64,000 bases of DNA, from NCBI RefSeq assembly GCF_000348985.1, contig NC_035922.1:186001-250000 (forward strand), read 5' to 3'. Positions 20,610-30,544 of this stretch are shown piece by piece (position 1 is the stretch's first letter; every line of letters starts with the position of its first letter). Below the pieces are notes generated by a model. The model had not been told where the DNA came from. It did not search any database and saw nothing but the letters and a program-made list of their open reading frames with translations. The stretch is from Huiozyma naganishii CBS 8797 (Eukaryota; Ascomycota; Saccharomycetes; Saccharomycetales; Saccharomycetaceae). The position numbers were made by a program, and so were the translations under genes.

Positions 20610-21495
20610 GGTGCAGGAAGGAAGTGTTCAATAGAGACAGTATATTATACGCTGCGGCATCCTTCCTAACACATTGCTAATATATCTCTGCGACCGTCAT
20701 AGTCGTACAGGCTGAAATTTTTTCTGTATCAGCTGTAATTTTTTTGTATGGTGACACAACTGTCGATGCCCTGGGCCACTCCTACTGATCGTGAAAGGTC
20801 AGCTGCTGAGATTATCATGCAATTGGAGATCCTTTGACGAGGAATGCTCGATTCTACTTACAGGAAACTCTCTCTGCTCAGATCAATCGATAGTACTATA
20901 ATATTAGAAAAAACATAGTACAGAACATATGACGTGCATAAAGAACGATAAACAACTTGCTTGCTTTGCACGCTCACAGCTCCATGCAAACGTATACACA
21001 TAAAAATATTGGTAGCATTTTCTTTGTGGAAATGCAAACTGAAGAAGACAAACATTGGGCCACCTTGCTGGACATATCAGATTTAGGGATTGAATACAGC
21101 AATAAGATAATGTAACCATGGAAGGGACAGAGTATGTTAGCACCAGAAACTGGCACATACAATGGTGCTTCCAAATCGTAACAACCGACTATTTGAGTTA
21201 AGTGCAGGCCCCTGACACCACTTCAAAATACGATTCCCCCCAAAACAATTCAATTGTTAATATGCTCTATGTTGATGGAATGTAGCTAGGTTATAATTTA
21301 TGGAAAATCAACTCCACATATAAAGGTGTCATAGATTGACTATTATTTTCACGAGGCCCAGTTCCAACGGTGACCTGAAATGAAAATAAGTCAGTACCCT
21401 GCTCGGCGTTAACGCTGTAACAACGAAATTGCTTGTATAGGAAAATATTTTAATTTCTGAAACATTCCGTTACAGCAAGAAAAATAAGTTAATAA
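20610..21495. other. Gene-poor region between EGD1 and tRNA-Ile
   Basis: About 890 AT-rich bases. No convincing reading frame is seen. tRNA flanks in yeasts often carry solo LTRs; stretches such as TGTTGATGGAATG at 21270 and GCTGTAACA ending at 21423 recall LTR ends, but no flanking target duplication is visible, so I do not call an element. Confidence 0.5.
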
Positions 21496-21569
21496 GGTCT
21501 CTTGGCCCAGTTGGTTAAGGCACCGTGCTAATAACGCGGGGATCAGCAGTTCGATCCTGCTAGAGACCA
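21496..21569 (+). tRNA. tI(AAU): tRNA-Ile (anticodon AAU), no intron
   Basis: The 74 bases fold as a cloverleaf. The acceptor stem is GGTCTCT paired with AGAGACC, the A box is TGGCCCAGTTGG, and the anticodon stem CCGTG/CGCGG closes the loop CTAATAA with AAT at 21530-21532. The B-box arm is CAGTTCGATCCTG, and the discriminator base is A at 21569. A T-rich Pol III terminator (TTTTT) follows from 21570. It is almost identical to the common yeast tRNA-Ile(AAU). Confidence 0.98.
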
Positions 21570-22087
21570 TTTTTAATTTTTGAAATTAACAACTTCAACC
21601 GCTTCCAGGTATTAAGTGATTGTGTCTTTTTGCTAGCTTTAAACATTAGTTATTTACATACAGACGGATGGTAATAAATAATCCGGCTCGAAAAGATTAT
21701 CTTATCGGAGGGGGGGGGGTGGCTTGCTAAAAAAATTGTATTTTCAACGTGGAAGTAAACGATATCATTACCTGAAACGATGACTGAGAATACTCTCTGT
21801 GAAGTCGCAAACTGTAGTTTCGCACTAAAAAATGAAAGAGAATAGATTTCACTTAAGAAATATTTTCTTGAATCTTGATAGAAGTACTTGATTACGTATT
21901 TCTCTTTAAAGAGATCAATCCGATTGATATAACCTTGTTCCTGCTATTCAAAACAAGAGATGGGATTCCTCTTGTTTTAGCTAACAGTACTTCCCATGTG
22001 GATATTTCCGCATTTTTAATTAATATTTACCGATTTAAATCGAAATGTACTTGTTCATTTGCAACGTACTGTTTCCCTGGCTCGGGT
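21570..22087. other. Intergenic: tRNA 3' flank and SVL3 3' flank
   Basis: 518 AT-rich bases. A run of ten G occurs at 21710-21719. Several short T- and A-runs are present. No gene is recognised. Confidence 0.5.
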
Positions 22088-24670
22088 TCACCTACTTCTT
22101 ATTTTTTTCTTGAACAGGCCAAACTTCTTCTTTTTCTTCTTCTCTTCTGTTTTAGTGTCCGTAGTTTCCATGGAGGCAGGCGAAGAGGTTATGTCATTGC
22201 TTGGCGCTTGTGGGATCGGTGGGGTGCCAAACTGGATCGGTTGGCGCGCCTCCGGTCTCGTAGTGACCGTGGCACTGTCATTATTCTGGCCAGTGGGAGT
22301 GAAACGGTCCGCTGCTAAGTCATTGTGAACCACGGTGTTGGTGGACATATTGGCCATTTGGTGGATATCGCTTGCACTGTTGCTGCTTAGCTGTCTCTGT
22401 TGCTGGGCAAAGTTTTGGTTGGATGGTATACCTGGATTGTTTCTGGATGCGGCATGCAAGTTATTGAACGAGCTGGATTGCTGCGGCTGCCGTTGTCTGA
22501 TGCGGTTTGCAAGAGGCATACTCTGACTGGACAGCGAATTTAACCTGCTCTGGCTATTTAGCGATGGGGGGATGCTGCCCGCAATTCCGTTGCCCATGGC
22601 GCCATTCCCACCGGGCATCCCAAAGTTACCCAGGTTCGAAGTGGATGGGTTGCGGAAGTTCGGCATATTGCTACTTCTGTTCTTCCTACTCGTTGGTTTG
22701 ATCGGATATTGCTGTGATGCAGAGTTGTATGGGGCCATTTGTTGTGACTGTTGCTGCTGAGAGCCCTGGAATCCATTGTTGTATGGCATACTAGAAGACA
22801 TCGGGTCTATAAGGTTGTTGCTCGACGACGAGGGAGCGCTTGTTGCACCGTGCATGTTCCTGTTTCCGCGCATGTTTGGTGCGTACGGCTGTTGGTAAAT
22901 TTGGTTGTACGAAGATTTCCTCCCCCCCATTTGTTGTTGTTGTTGTTGTTGGGATGATGGGGGCGGTGTTGCACTATTGCCGTTCATCGGAGGCATCTTG
23001 GGATGTCTAGGTTGAGGGTATGGCTGCTGTTGCTGTTGGAATTGGTTTTGCAGGGCGCGTCTTTGCAACTCCAATTCTCTCTCTTGCAGTTCAAGTTCTC
23101 TTCTCTTGAGTTCGAGCTCCTTTTCCTGCATGGATTTATCCATGTCGTCAATTTGTGAGTTGTTCGAGTCGCTGCTGTTTGCATTTAGGTTCTGCGACGT
23201 GGCGCTCCCATTGGAGCTTGTGCCGTTAATTTCTGAGCCGTGTGCCTTCAAGTTGTTCTTCAAGGGGGACTCACCGTAATTGACGCCGAACAGTGCCACG
23301 TCTTCCAGATCATTCAGGTTCGGAGTACCTGTAGGCTTATAATTATCGACATTCGTGTTAGAAACTGCAGTGTCGTGCACCGATGTAGCTACTGTCAAAG
23401 TTTTCAGCTTTTCGTTCAAAGTATTGATTTGTGTCTGGTAGTTTTTGACAGTCTCTGCTGTTTCCCTTTGGTTCGATTGTAGTTGTTTTTGCAATTCGGT
23501 GACGTTATTATTCAATGTATCCAACTGGTTATCCTTTGCCACGAGTGTGTTTGACAATTCCTGGATTTTCCTATTCAAGTTGTCCGTATGTTCTGCGGTC
23601 GCCTGTCCGTTGTGGTCTTCGATTCTAACGAACCATTTGGATGCACCTTGGTTTATATTTTGCAACTGTGTGATCATCGAGTACAGGAACTCCATGTACG
23701 GCGTCTTAATGTTGTAGTCGTCCGCCAAGAGAATTACTTGCAACCACAGCAGATCGATGTTCAGTGAGGCTGTTCTGTGGATGAAATGGTACAGGAGCGA
23801 GGGGACCTCGTCTGCGTTATGTTGTGCCCACTTCTTCAACAGACTGGCCTCGTTGTCCCAAGAGGGTCCCAATTTGACACCCATGCTTGCAGCGATCTTG
23901 AGAGCCTCAGCGACTAGCCCTGATATCAGCGGTTTTGCGAGTATTTGTTGGTCTAGCCCAGCTGGGTGCGTCTCCTCCAAAATGATAAGCAGTGGATCGA
24001 AGCAAAGTCTTGGGATCGCGACTTCCCACTGTTTGGACAAGTACTCAATTGGGTGGTAACTGCATAGATCGATCACCTGTTCCGGGAAGAGTTTGCTGAA
24101 CAGTTTCTGGAAAGTGTTGAGCAAGTTAACAATGTTCTGCGGGTACGTTGCCAGTGAGATCATCGTGCTGACACCGAGGTACATCTTGTTCGGGTGGTCC
24201 CCCTGTTTCGCACCGAACTGTTTGAAAGTGTTTGTTGCAGTTTCACGAATATCGAAGTCCGACACAACACTCAGAACGTTCGATTCTTTAATGAACTGTT
24301 TGACGAAGGGTTCTAGCTGTATACTGCCGCTACTCTCCAGGAAGATCTTCGTGTTACTGTTCGTAAGCGGTTCAAGCTCGCTTGCCGTGTTGGACAACTC
24401 CTGGAGGGACGATGCGCTGAGCACGACGAGATCCATGGCGATTCCCGCACGGTCGGTGCGTGTACACTCGTCGACGAGCTCCTGCAGCGAGGTGAAGTGG
24501 TTTTGCAATTGGAACTTCTCCGAGCCATAACTGTCTGTATCCACTTGGAAACTGTTTGAAGGGGACTTCCCAACATGAAACAGCTCCACGCTGTTAGCGA
24601 GTTGAAACCTCGACGCAAACAGCACAATGTTCGGGTTGTCACCCACCAGCAGCACTCTCAGAGAAGACAT
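22088..24670 (-). CDS. SVL3: Svl3/Pam1 family bud-neck protein
   Basis: Svl3 and Pam1 are ohnologues of about 825-830 residues, linked to polarised growth and vacuolar function; this protein has 860. The N-terminal 350 residues form a globular domain starting LRVLLVGDNPNIVLFASRFQLA, which resembles a Rossmann-type nucleotide-binding start. A coiled coil follows at about 370-430 and another charged helix (KELELKRRELELQERELELQ) near 510. The C-terminal half is Asn/Gln/Ser/Pro-rich and ends in a basic cluster (EEKKKKKKFGLFKKKIRSR) suited to membrane or lipid binding. Position upstream of PHO85 favours SVL3 over PAM1. Confidence 0.88.
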   Translation of the reverse strand: MSSLRVLLVGDNPNIVLFASRFQLANSVELFHVGKSPSNSFQVDTDSYGSEKFQLQNHFTSLQELVDECTRTDRAGIAMDLVVLSASSLQELSNTASELEPLTNSNTKIFLESSGSIQLEPFVKQFIKESNVLSVVSDFDIRETATNTFKQFGAKQGDHPNKMYLGVSTMISLATYPQNIVNLLNTFQKLFSKLFPEQVIDLCSYHPIEYLSKQWEVAIPRLCFDPLLIILEETHPAGLDQQILAKPLISGLVAEALKIAASMGVKLGPSWDNEASLLKKWAQHNADEVPSLLYHFIHRTASLNIDLLWLQVILLADDYNIKTPYMEFLYSMITQLQNINQGASKWFVRIEDHNGQATAEHTDNLNRKIQELSNTLVAKDNQLDTLNNNVTELQKQLQSNQRETAETVKNYQTQINTLNEKLKTLTVATSVHDTAVSNTNVDNYKPTGTPNLNDLEDVALFGVNYGESPLKNNLKAHGSEINGTSSNGSATSQNLNANSSDSNNSQIDDMDKSMQEKELELKRRELELQERELELQRRALQNQFQQQQQPYPQPRHPKMPPMNGNSATPPPSSQQQQQQQMGGRKSSYNQIYQQPYAPNMRGNRNMHGATSAPSSSSNNLIDPMSSSMPYNNGFQGSQQQQSQQMAPYNSASQQYPIKPTSRKNRSSNMPNFRNPSTSNLGNFGMPGGNGAMGNGIAGSIPPSLNSQSRLNSLSSQSMPLANRIRQRQPQQSSSFNNLHAASRNNPGIPSNQNFAQQQRQLSSNSASDIHQMANMSTNTVVHNDLAADRFTPTGQNNDSATVTTRPEARQPIQFGTPPIPQAPSNDITSSPASMETTDTKTEEKKKKKKFGLFKKKIRSR

Positions 24671-25625
24671 TTCAGCGTTTACTTCTCTTTCTTGCTCTAC
24701 TCAGCTAAGTCAATGCCGTGCGGACGTCTTGAAGTACAAACCGAGAGCAACCAGCTGGAAGACCGTGTGCTTTAAAAGGTATTTCTCTTGCACAGGTCGA
24801 GGCGTAACAAGCAACAAAGAGAGAAATTTCACCAAAATTCAAAAAACAACGAAAAAACACAAAAAAAGAAACAAAAACAAAGCGTTGACGAAAAGGGAAA
24901 CGCGTTCTGAGCTTCGGGCTTTAAGACTGCAAGACTGCAAGCCTGTACGACTGCATGAGCAGGACAGTCTACTGTCTGCTGTGCAACGGTGAGACACCCA
25001 GTCGCCAAGCCGACAAACCTCAACAGCAGCACCGGGCTCCGAGTCTCGGCGCAAGAGCTCTGCCAAAAGGGGCATGAACCGGCCGTGTTCCGGCTTTTCG
25101 TGCGCAGTGACAGCTGGCGGACTCTCCCGCTCCAGTGGGGCCTCCCTTGGGCACAGCGCCGTACCACAAGGGACGCCGTACTACAAGTACGCCCACTTTT
25201 AGCGTCGTTTTGACTGCACTGTCTCACTCTCAGCGTGTTTCTTACCGTAGGTCAACCGTTCCACGGATCTGGTGACACTTTGTTCTGTTTCCTGTAAAGG
25301 TGCTTCGCCCAGCATTCCATGTCCGTACTGGGCCCTGTGGGGTCTGTGTCCGGAACCCTTGCCGAAGAGACCTACGCAGTGGGGCGTAGAATGGAGCAGG
25401 TGGACATAAGACGGCTTATGGGTTGCTGTCCGTGTTACGGCCGCAGCTTGCTGCCCCGCCACGTGACTCTGCAGATCCACTGTTGGCATTTATTTAAAAG
25501 TGCACCCTGCATCCGGTGCTGTCCATGGAGCAGATGGGCATCGGAGAAGATGCAGGCATTGCACATCCGTCCACTGGCTTTGCTCTTGGTATAACATACT
25601 CGCCTTCCCCCCCTATTCACCGACG
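24671..25625. other. Divergent promoter region between SVL3 and the Yrr1-like gene
   Basis: 955 bases. An A-rich stretch lies at about 24836-24895, followed by a short GACTGCAA repeat near 24925-24955. A CACGTGA motif is at 25460-25466. TCCGTGTTA at 25429-25437 fits the reported Yrr1 response element WCCGYKKWW. No reading frame in it looks like a gene. Confidence 0.55.
25429..25437 (+). promoter_or_regulatory. Candidate Yrr1 response element
   Basis: TCCGTGTTA matches the degenerate consensus WCCGYKKWW and lies about 190 bases upstream of the Yrr1-like start codon. Sc YRR1 is known to be autoregulated. With such a short degenerate motif, chance is a real possibility. Confidence 0.3.
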
Positions 25626-28028
25626 ATGAAGGGCCCGCAGAGCGATTCCGCAGTTCACAAACAGACTCGCAGGAAACCTGTCAAATCTTGTGCATTCTGT
25701 CGCCAACGGAAGCTCAAGTGTGACCACCAGAGACCCCTGTGTTCATCTTGCCGCGCCCGCGGACTGTCTTCCTGTGTCTACGCTTTGAACAAGTTCGAGG
25801 ACTGTGCGGGGCCCGTAACGCCAGACCCAGTTCCTTCAAATGTACCAGAATTGCTCGATAACTCGCGTATCGTGGCTAGTCTGCTCAGACAGGTCACTTC
25901 CCTGCAAGAACAACTCGCAGAGAAGAATAGACTGTTGGATTACGGTAGTGGGAGTGCGGGGAGCCACACGGCGGATAACTCCCCCCAGGGGATTGTTTCC
26001 AAACCTTGGAACCCACTCAACAAGTTCTACTATTTCCAATGCAAGGGGTCCGGACGCAGAATACTGTATGGCCCGACTTCTTTCCGTACCAATTTGCACA
26101 ATCATCGGTTTGGATTTGGGGAGAAATACGAGCAAATCTGGGCAAAGATTAAAGTGGAGCGTAACAAGTGGAAACAGTCGCACCCGGGCTCATCCTCTTT
26201 ACAGGAACTACTCAACATAGAGGATGAACATACACCGAACACGAGGTCCCTGATTCAGGAGGTATGTGCGAGTCTGCCCTCCTTTGAGACATGCGTGGAC
26301 CTCATTAACACATTCTTCGACCCGGTGTACTCCCAATTGTTTCTCGTAAACAAGGTGCTCGACAAGCATAAGATCATGCACGACTTCCACAGCTCTTTCA
26401 TTCCGACAAATGAGGAACTGCTACCGGACGGCGGGAGGAGGATCGTATTTCTCGTGCCCTCTACCAAGAAAAACTACTACAAAATCGGTGTCATCCTCAT
26501 GATCTTATCCTGGAACTTGTTCCATAGAGATACCCCCACGGCAATTACTAAATTTATAGTGTACTTGACGGGCCAATCGACTGGGAAAACGTTTTTCATC
26601 GAAAGGGCACAGTTACTCTTCCTAAGTTCCTACTATTTCAAAACTTTTGTTCAAAACGTCGACGATACACACACGATCAACACAATCAGTTTGCTTGTCT
26701 CCACTGCATTGTCACTGGGGCTCGATCGCGATATCGCGCTCATTTACAAAGGTCAGGAAAATGTCGTTGGGAGTATCAAATCGTTGCGGAACCTTTGGTA
26801 CAGTATCGTGTTTCTAGACTTGGAATCCTCCTTCAGACTAGGGAGACCGTTGATGCTGTCCCATATTGACCTGGATTACGAAACGGCAGAAACCGCAGAG
26901 GTCGAAGACGACGATTACATAGAGAAGTTGAAGAAGTTTATCAAACTGACAAGACCGTTCCAAAGACAAGCCATGGCGAAACGCGGTATCCCTCAATTAG
27001 AAATGTTCTGCGACAAGATTATCGATTTTGTAGAGACGTGCTTGCCACCAGTCGGGGACTTCCTCAACAAGAAGAAATTCAATAACATTTCGTTCTACGA
27101 TGTCCAGATCCTCTCCTTAGCCCTTGAAATGATCATGGGATTCAATAATCTGAGGTTTTCCGTGATGGAGGAGCTTTGCCCACAGGTAAAGGCGACCAAC
27201 TTGCAAAGTGGGATGTACACTTTTGCATTGCTAAAGGCATTGGGGGACAGGTGCTTCGAGCTAGACCAAAAATACTTCCCGCAGATGATTGGAGACGGTT
27301 ACAAGTACCTCCCACCGTACCTCACTTTGCTCACCAATCTTTCAGGCGGCCTGTTCGCCCGCACAACGTCCATCATCTCGGCAATCCTTTACTGTCACTT
27401 AACAATGTTCGAGAACAACGACTTTATATTCGTCAAAAATGTCAATAAGTTCAAGTGGGATCTGTCCACTCTGAAACCTCCAAAGAGAATGCTAAAGGTG
27501 CCACTTCTAGCCGCGATCAACAAGTACAAAGAAATCTCGGACGCATGGATGAATCCAAAGGACGAAGTAAAAAGACAAATCGGGATGAGGTCGTACGGTT
27601 TTGTAATCACAAAGCACATGTACTTCACAGTCAGAACCGTCCTCGATAAAGCGTTGGAGTACAGGAAAATGGCAGAAAATTCTTGGGCCTCACAGTTGAA
27701 TGCCAACCCAGACCATAGCGCCGTACAAACGAGAGAGATGTCGCCATCGCCGGCAAACCAGACAGAGCAAGGGGTCGAACCGCCTGTATCATACCGCTTC
27801 CACTCCCCAGAACTGGATCTTCTGCTGACAAACCAGATGCAGAACGATTTGGCCTCAATAGATGGTAGTACTAGTGGTTCCGACACTGTCCAGGTAAAAG
27901 GATTGTGTACGGAGAAGGAAGCGGAGATGTTACAAATGATTACAGATGAGTTTTGGCAGAGTTACAACTCAGGATGGGAGGAACTAGTAAACAACCCAGG
28001 GACCATACCGCTGCTTGATAGCAACTAA
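25626..28028 (+). CDS. Zn2Cys6 transcription factor, Yrr1/Pdr8 family (copy 1)
   Basis: Fungal binuclear-cluster activator. In Sc, Yrr1 and Pdr8 control multidrug transporters such as SNQ2 and YOR1. The 800-residue protein (Sc Yrr1 810) has the six cysteines at residues 22, 25, 32, 39, 42 and 50 (SCAFCRQRKLKCD ... CSSC), a short coiled coil (LLRQVTSLQEQLAEKNRLL), the family block GRRILYGPTSFRT, IWAKIKVERNKWKQ, KKNYYKIGVILMIL, and the C-terminal motif TDEFWQSYNSGWEEL, which closely matches the end of Yrr1. The ATG at 25626 is the first in frame. It is not at its Sc location: Sc has no gene between SVL3 and PHO85. Confidence 0.88.
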   Translation: MKGPQSDSAVHKQTRRKPVKSCAFCRQRKLKCDHQRPLCSSCRARGLSSCVYALNKFEDCAGPVTPDPVPSNVPELLDNSRIVASLLRQVTSLQEQLAEKNRLLDYGSGSAGSHTADNSPQGIVSKPWNPLNKFYYFQCKGSGRRILYGPTSFRTNLHNHRFGFGEKYEQIWAKIKVERNKWKQSHPGSSSLQELLNIEDEHTPNTRSLIQEVCASLPSFETCVDLINTFFDPVYSQLFLVNKVLDKHKIMHDFHSSFIPTNEELLPDGGRRIVFLVPSTKKNYYKIGVILMILSWNLFHRDTPTAITKFIVYLTGQSTGKTFFIERAQLLFLSSYYFKTFVQNVDDTHTINTISLLVSTALSLGLDRDIALIYKGQENVVGSIKSLRNLWYSIVFLDLESSFRLGRPLMLSHIDLDYETAETAEVEDDDYIEKLKKFIKLTRPFQRQAMAKRGIPQLEMFCDKIIDFVETCLPPVGDFLNKKKFNNISFYDVQILSLALEMIMGFNNLRFSVMEELCPQVKATNLQSGMYTFALLKALGDRCFELDQKYFPQMIGDGYKYLPPYLTLLTNLSGGLFARTTSIISAILYCHLTMFENNDFIFVKNVNKFKWDLSTLKPPKRMLKVPLLAAINKYKEISDAWMNPKDEVKRQIGMRSYGFVITKHMYFTVRTVLDKALEYRKMAENSWASQLNANPDHSAVQTREMSPSPANQTEQGVEPPVSYRFHSPELDLLLTNQMQNDLASIDGSTSGSDTVQVKGLCTEKEAEMLQMITDEFWQSYNSGWEELVNNPGTIPLLDSN

Positions 28029-28176
28029 ACAGGGTCCTGGGACCAAGTTCAATCGTTGGCACCTTTAGTCGCCAAATGTATAAGATTCAGTTTTTTTATT
28101 ATTATTTTTGTAATGTAATTACGATACTGAACAGGGTCGTAGGCTAGAGAGAGACTCTTCACGAATCCGAGCAGTC

Positions 28177-30381
28177 ATGGATGGGAAACGAAGCGCGACG
28201 GATCCAGCAACACAGGATACCCGGAAGAAAAGGAAACACATCAGGACATGCACTTTTTGTCGACAGAGGAAAGTGAGATGTGATCAAGGGAGACCGCTTT
28301 GCTCGTCTTGCAAGGCGAGGGGCTTCTCCGAGTGCATCTATTTGGAGGATGCTGATATTACCAACGAAGATTACGAGCTCAGTTTGTCCATTATACCGCG
28401 AATCAATATTTCACAACAGATCAGCAGTCTACAGAAAGAACTTGAAACGTTGAACAGGAAATTGTGCAATGAGACCACTATAGAAGAGTTTATGAGCGAA
28501 GCTAGCCCCAATGATAGGACAACGACAGACGTTGAGAAGCCGACAAACCCACTCTACGATTTTGTACATTTACAAGTGAAGGAATCTGGGAGACGCATAA
28601 TGTATGGACCTACATCGGTCAGATCGTATATCGTCATGGATAAATGGGGGTTTGGTGCAAAGGCGTACCAATTACTCTCGAAGGTCAAACTGGAGCGCAG
28701 AAAATGGAAACTAAAGAACAAGCCTGTAACCACTCTACGGGAGCTTGGAACCATAGAGGACGAGTATGACGTTACGTTTAAAAACTTGATTTCTGAAGTG
28801 TGTCACGATCTGCCCACTATTGAAAAGTGTCATGAGATACTGCAGACATTTTTCAACACAGATAACGACGAGTTGTACCATATGAATAGAATATTGGACC
28901 CAAACAAAGTAATAAAGGATTTCTTTGCTTCTTTTGTCCCACGGACATTTATCGGGAAGATGGATGGTCCGGAAAAGCGCTTCGATCTTGTACCTGGTCC
29001 TAAGAAGAACTACTATAAACTTGGTGTCATCTTGATGATAATTTGCATTGTACACTATGAGGCGACTATCCCGAACTCGGTGCACCATTTGCTTGTTCGA
29101 TTAACCGGGATGGCTACTGCAAAAGTCTTTCATGTCGAACGTGTACAGTTTCTGGTAATGAGATGCGAGTACATCAAATTACACTGTCCTAACGGTGACG
29201 ACACACATCTACTAAACCTGATCAGTTTGGCGGCTTCGAATGCAGTTGTTTTGGGTTTAAATAGGGACATTCATCAACTGTACAAAGATCAGGAGAGTGT
29301 GGTTGGGACTCTCGACTCGTTGGAGAACTTATGGTATGCAATACTTTTGGCAGACGCAGAGTGCTCCTTCCAAATGGGTAAGCCCCTATATGTACCGAAA
29401 ACGTTCATCAATGTGTGCTCTTACGAGGAAGAGAGAATCGATGTTACGCGAGATAAGTACAGAGCGTATAAATCTCGGCTGCAACGATTTTTGAAGCTTA
29501 TTAGACCGATGCTTTTAAACATCACGGAAATGAATGGGAGACCAAATTTGAAGATTTACACGACCACATTACTTTCTTTTCTAGAGAAGGAGCTAATGCC
29601 CGTGGCATATTTCACGAGCGATACGATGATAAACACACTTTACATGCGGGACATCCGACTTTTCATATTCATATTGCAAATGTGTCTGTGTTTTGTGTCT
29701 CTTCGGTTTGCCGTCTTTGGAGAACGATCCAAAGAGTTAAAGCAACTGTGTATTCAGATATCGTTGGTTCTCTTCAAATGCGACAATGTGCTACTACACC
29801 GGTGCTTTGCCTTGGACAAAAAATGGCACAAGAAGTACTTTGAAAATATATCAGCCCAGAAGGGCATCCCACCGTACATGTCGCTACACTGTTACATAAC
29901 GATGGGTCTCGCGATACGGGTGACCTCTGTTTTCTGTCCCATGCTGTATCACAAATTTACGAGATTTGATGGCGGTTTGCTCTTTCAAGATGGTGATGTT
30001 GCGACCGACTGGGACTACACGTACATTGTGAAGCCGCCAGGGTCGAAGGAGCAAGGTAATTATACTCTGTTGGCTTACCAAGTGTACTGTCAACTACTCT
30101 CGCTCGTTTCGGATCCTGAAGATCCGGAATTGAAGGCTGTCCTTAAGAAGTCCCAGTTCCTGCACATCGTGCTAGCCTTGGAGAAAGTGTACCGAACGGT
30201 AATCAAAAAGGCACTGGAGTTCAGACAGATGTCAGAGAGTATATGGAGGGAGAACAATGACCAGGAGATGGACTTGGCCACCGGTAGCCCCATCACCGCA
30301 ACAATACCTGTGGCGGTACCAGCTACCAGTCCCCCATTTGGGGGTCCAGCAGTGGACTNNNNNNNNNNNNNNNNNNNNTAA
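28177..30381 (+). CDS. Zn2Cys6 transcription factor, Yrr1/Pdr8 family (copy 2, diverged; 3' end at assembly gap)
   Basis: This tandem paralogue starts 149 bases after copy 1. Cluster cysteines are at residues 25, 28, 35, 42, 45 and 53 (TCTFCRQRKVRCD). It shares the blocks GRRIMYGPTSVRS, VKLERRKWK, KKNYYKLGVILMII and ALEFRQMSESIW with copy 1 and Sc Yrr1. After residue 727 come 20 N bases (30359-30378) and then TAA in frame. The C-terminal motif DEFWxxYNSGWEEL of copy 1 and Yrr1 is not found before or after the gap. Either the gap hides it or this copy lost its activation tail. It converges on PHO85. Confidence 0.82.
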   Translation: MDGKRSATDPATQDTRKKRKHIRTCTFCRQRKVRCDQGRPLCSSCKARGFSECIYLEDADITNEDYELSLSIIPRINISQQISSLQKELETLNRKLCNETTIEEFMSEASPNDRTTTDVEKPTNPLYDFVHLQVKESGRRIMYGPTSVRSYIVMDKWGFGAKAYQLLSKVKLERRKWKLKNKPVTTLRELGTIEDEYDVTFKNLISEVCHDLPTIEKCHEILQTFFNTDNDELYHMNRILDPNKVIKDFFASFVPRTFIGKMDGPEKRFDLVPGPKKNYYKLGVILMIICIVHYEATIPNSVHHLLVRLTGMATAKVFHVERVQFLVMRCEYIKLHCPNGDDTHLLNLISLAASNAVVLGLNRDIHQLYKDQESVVGTLDSLENLWYAILLADAECSFQMGKPLYVPKTFINVCSYEEERIDVTRDKYRAYKSRLQRFLKLIRPMLLNITEMNGRPNLKIYTTTLLSFLEKELMPVAYFTSDTMINTLYMRDIRLFIFILQMCLCFVSLRFAVFGERSKELKQLCIQISLVLFKCDNVLLHRCFALDKKWHKKYFENISAQKGIPPYMSLHCYITMGLAIRVTSVFCPMLYHKFTRFDGGLLFQDGDVATDWDYTYIVKPPGSKEQGNYTLLAYQVYCQLLSLVSDPEDPELKAVLKKSQFLHIVLALEKVYRTVIKKALEFRQMSESIWRENNDQEMDLATGSPITATIPVAVPATSPPFGGPAVDXXXXXXX
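30359..30378. other. Assembly gap (20 N)
   Basis: A run of undetermined bases at the 3' end of the second Yrr1-like gene. The TAA directly after it is in frame only if the run length is exact. Confidence 0.99.
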
Positions 30382-30544
30382 ACTCTGCAGGGCCGCCCAG
30401 TTTCATCGGCGACCCCTGAGGGGGGACGAGCGGAGCTACTTGTTAAGCGATTCATGTATAAACGTAACGATGATATAACTTTATATTTTAAATGCGTGCG
30501 TAGCATCAACCCAACCTCCAACTTCCCCTCCATCTCTCTTCTTC

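Noticed and set aside
21270..21474. Solo LTR next to tRNA-Ile
   Set aside because: TGTTG and AACA/ACA-like ends exist, but no 5-bp target duplication, no tRNA primer site and no second copy in the window.
21710..21719. G10 run (and another at 40777-40786)
   Set aside because: Simple homopolymers outside genes; with no repeat of G-tracts nearby they do not make a G-quadruplex motif.
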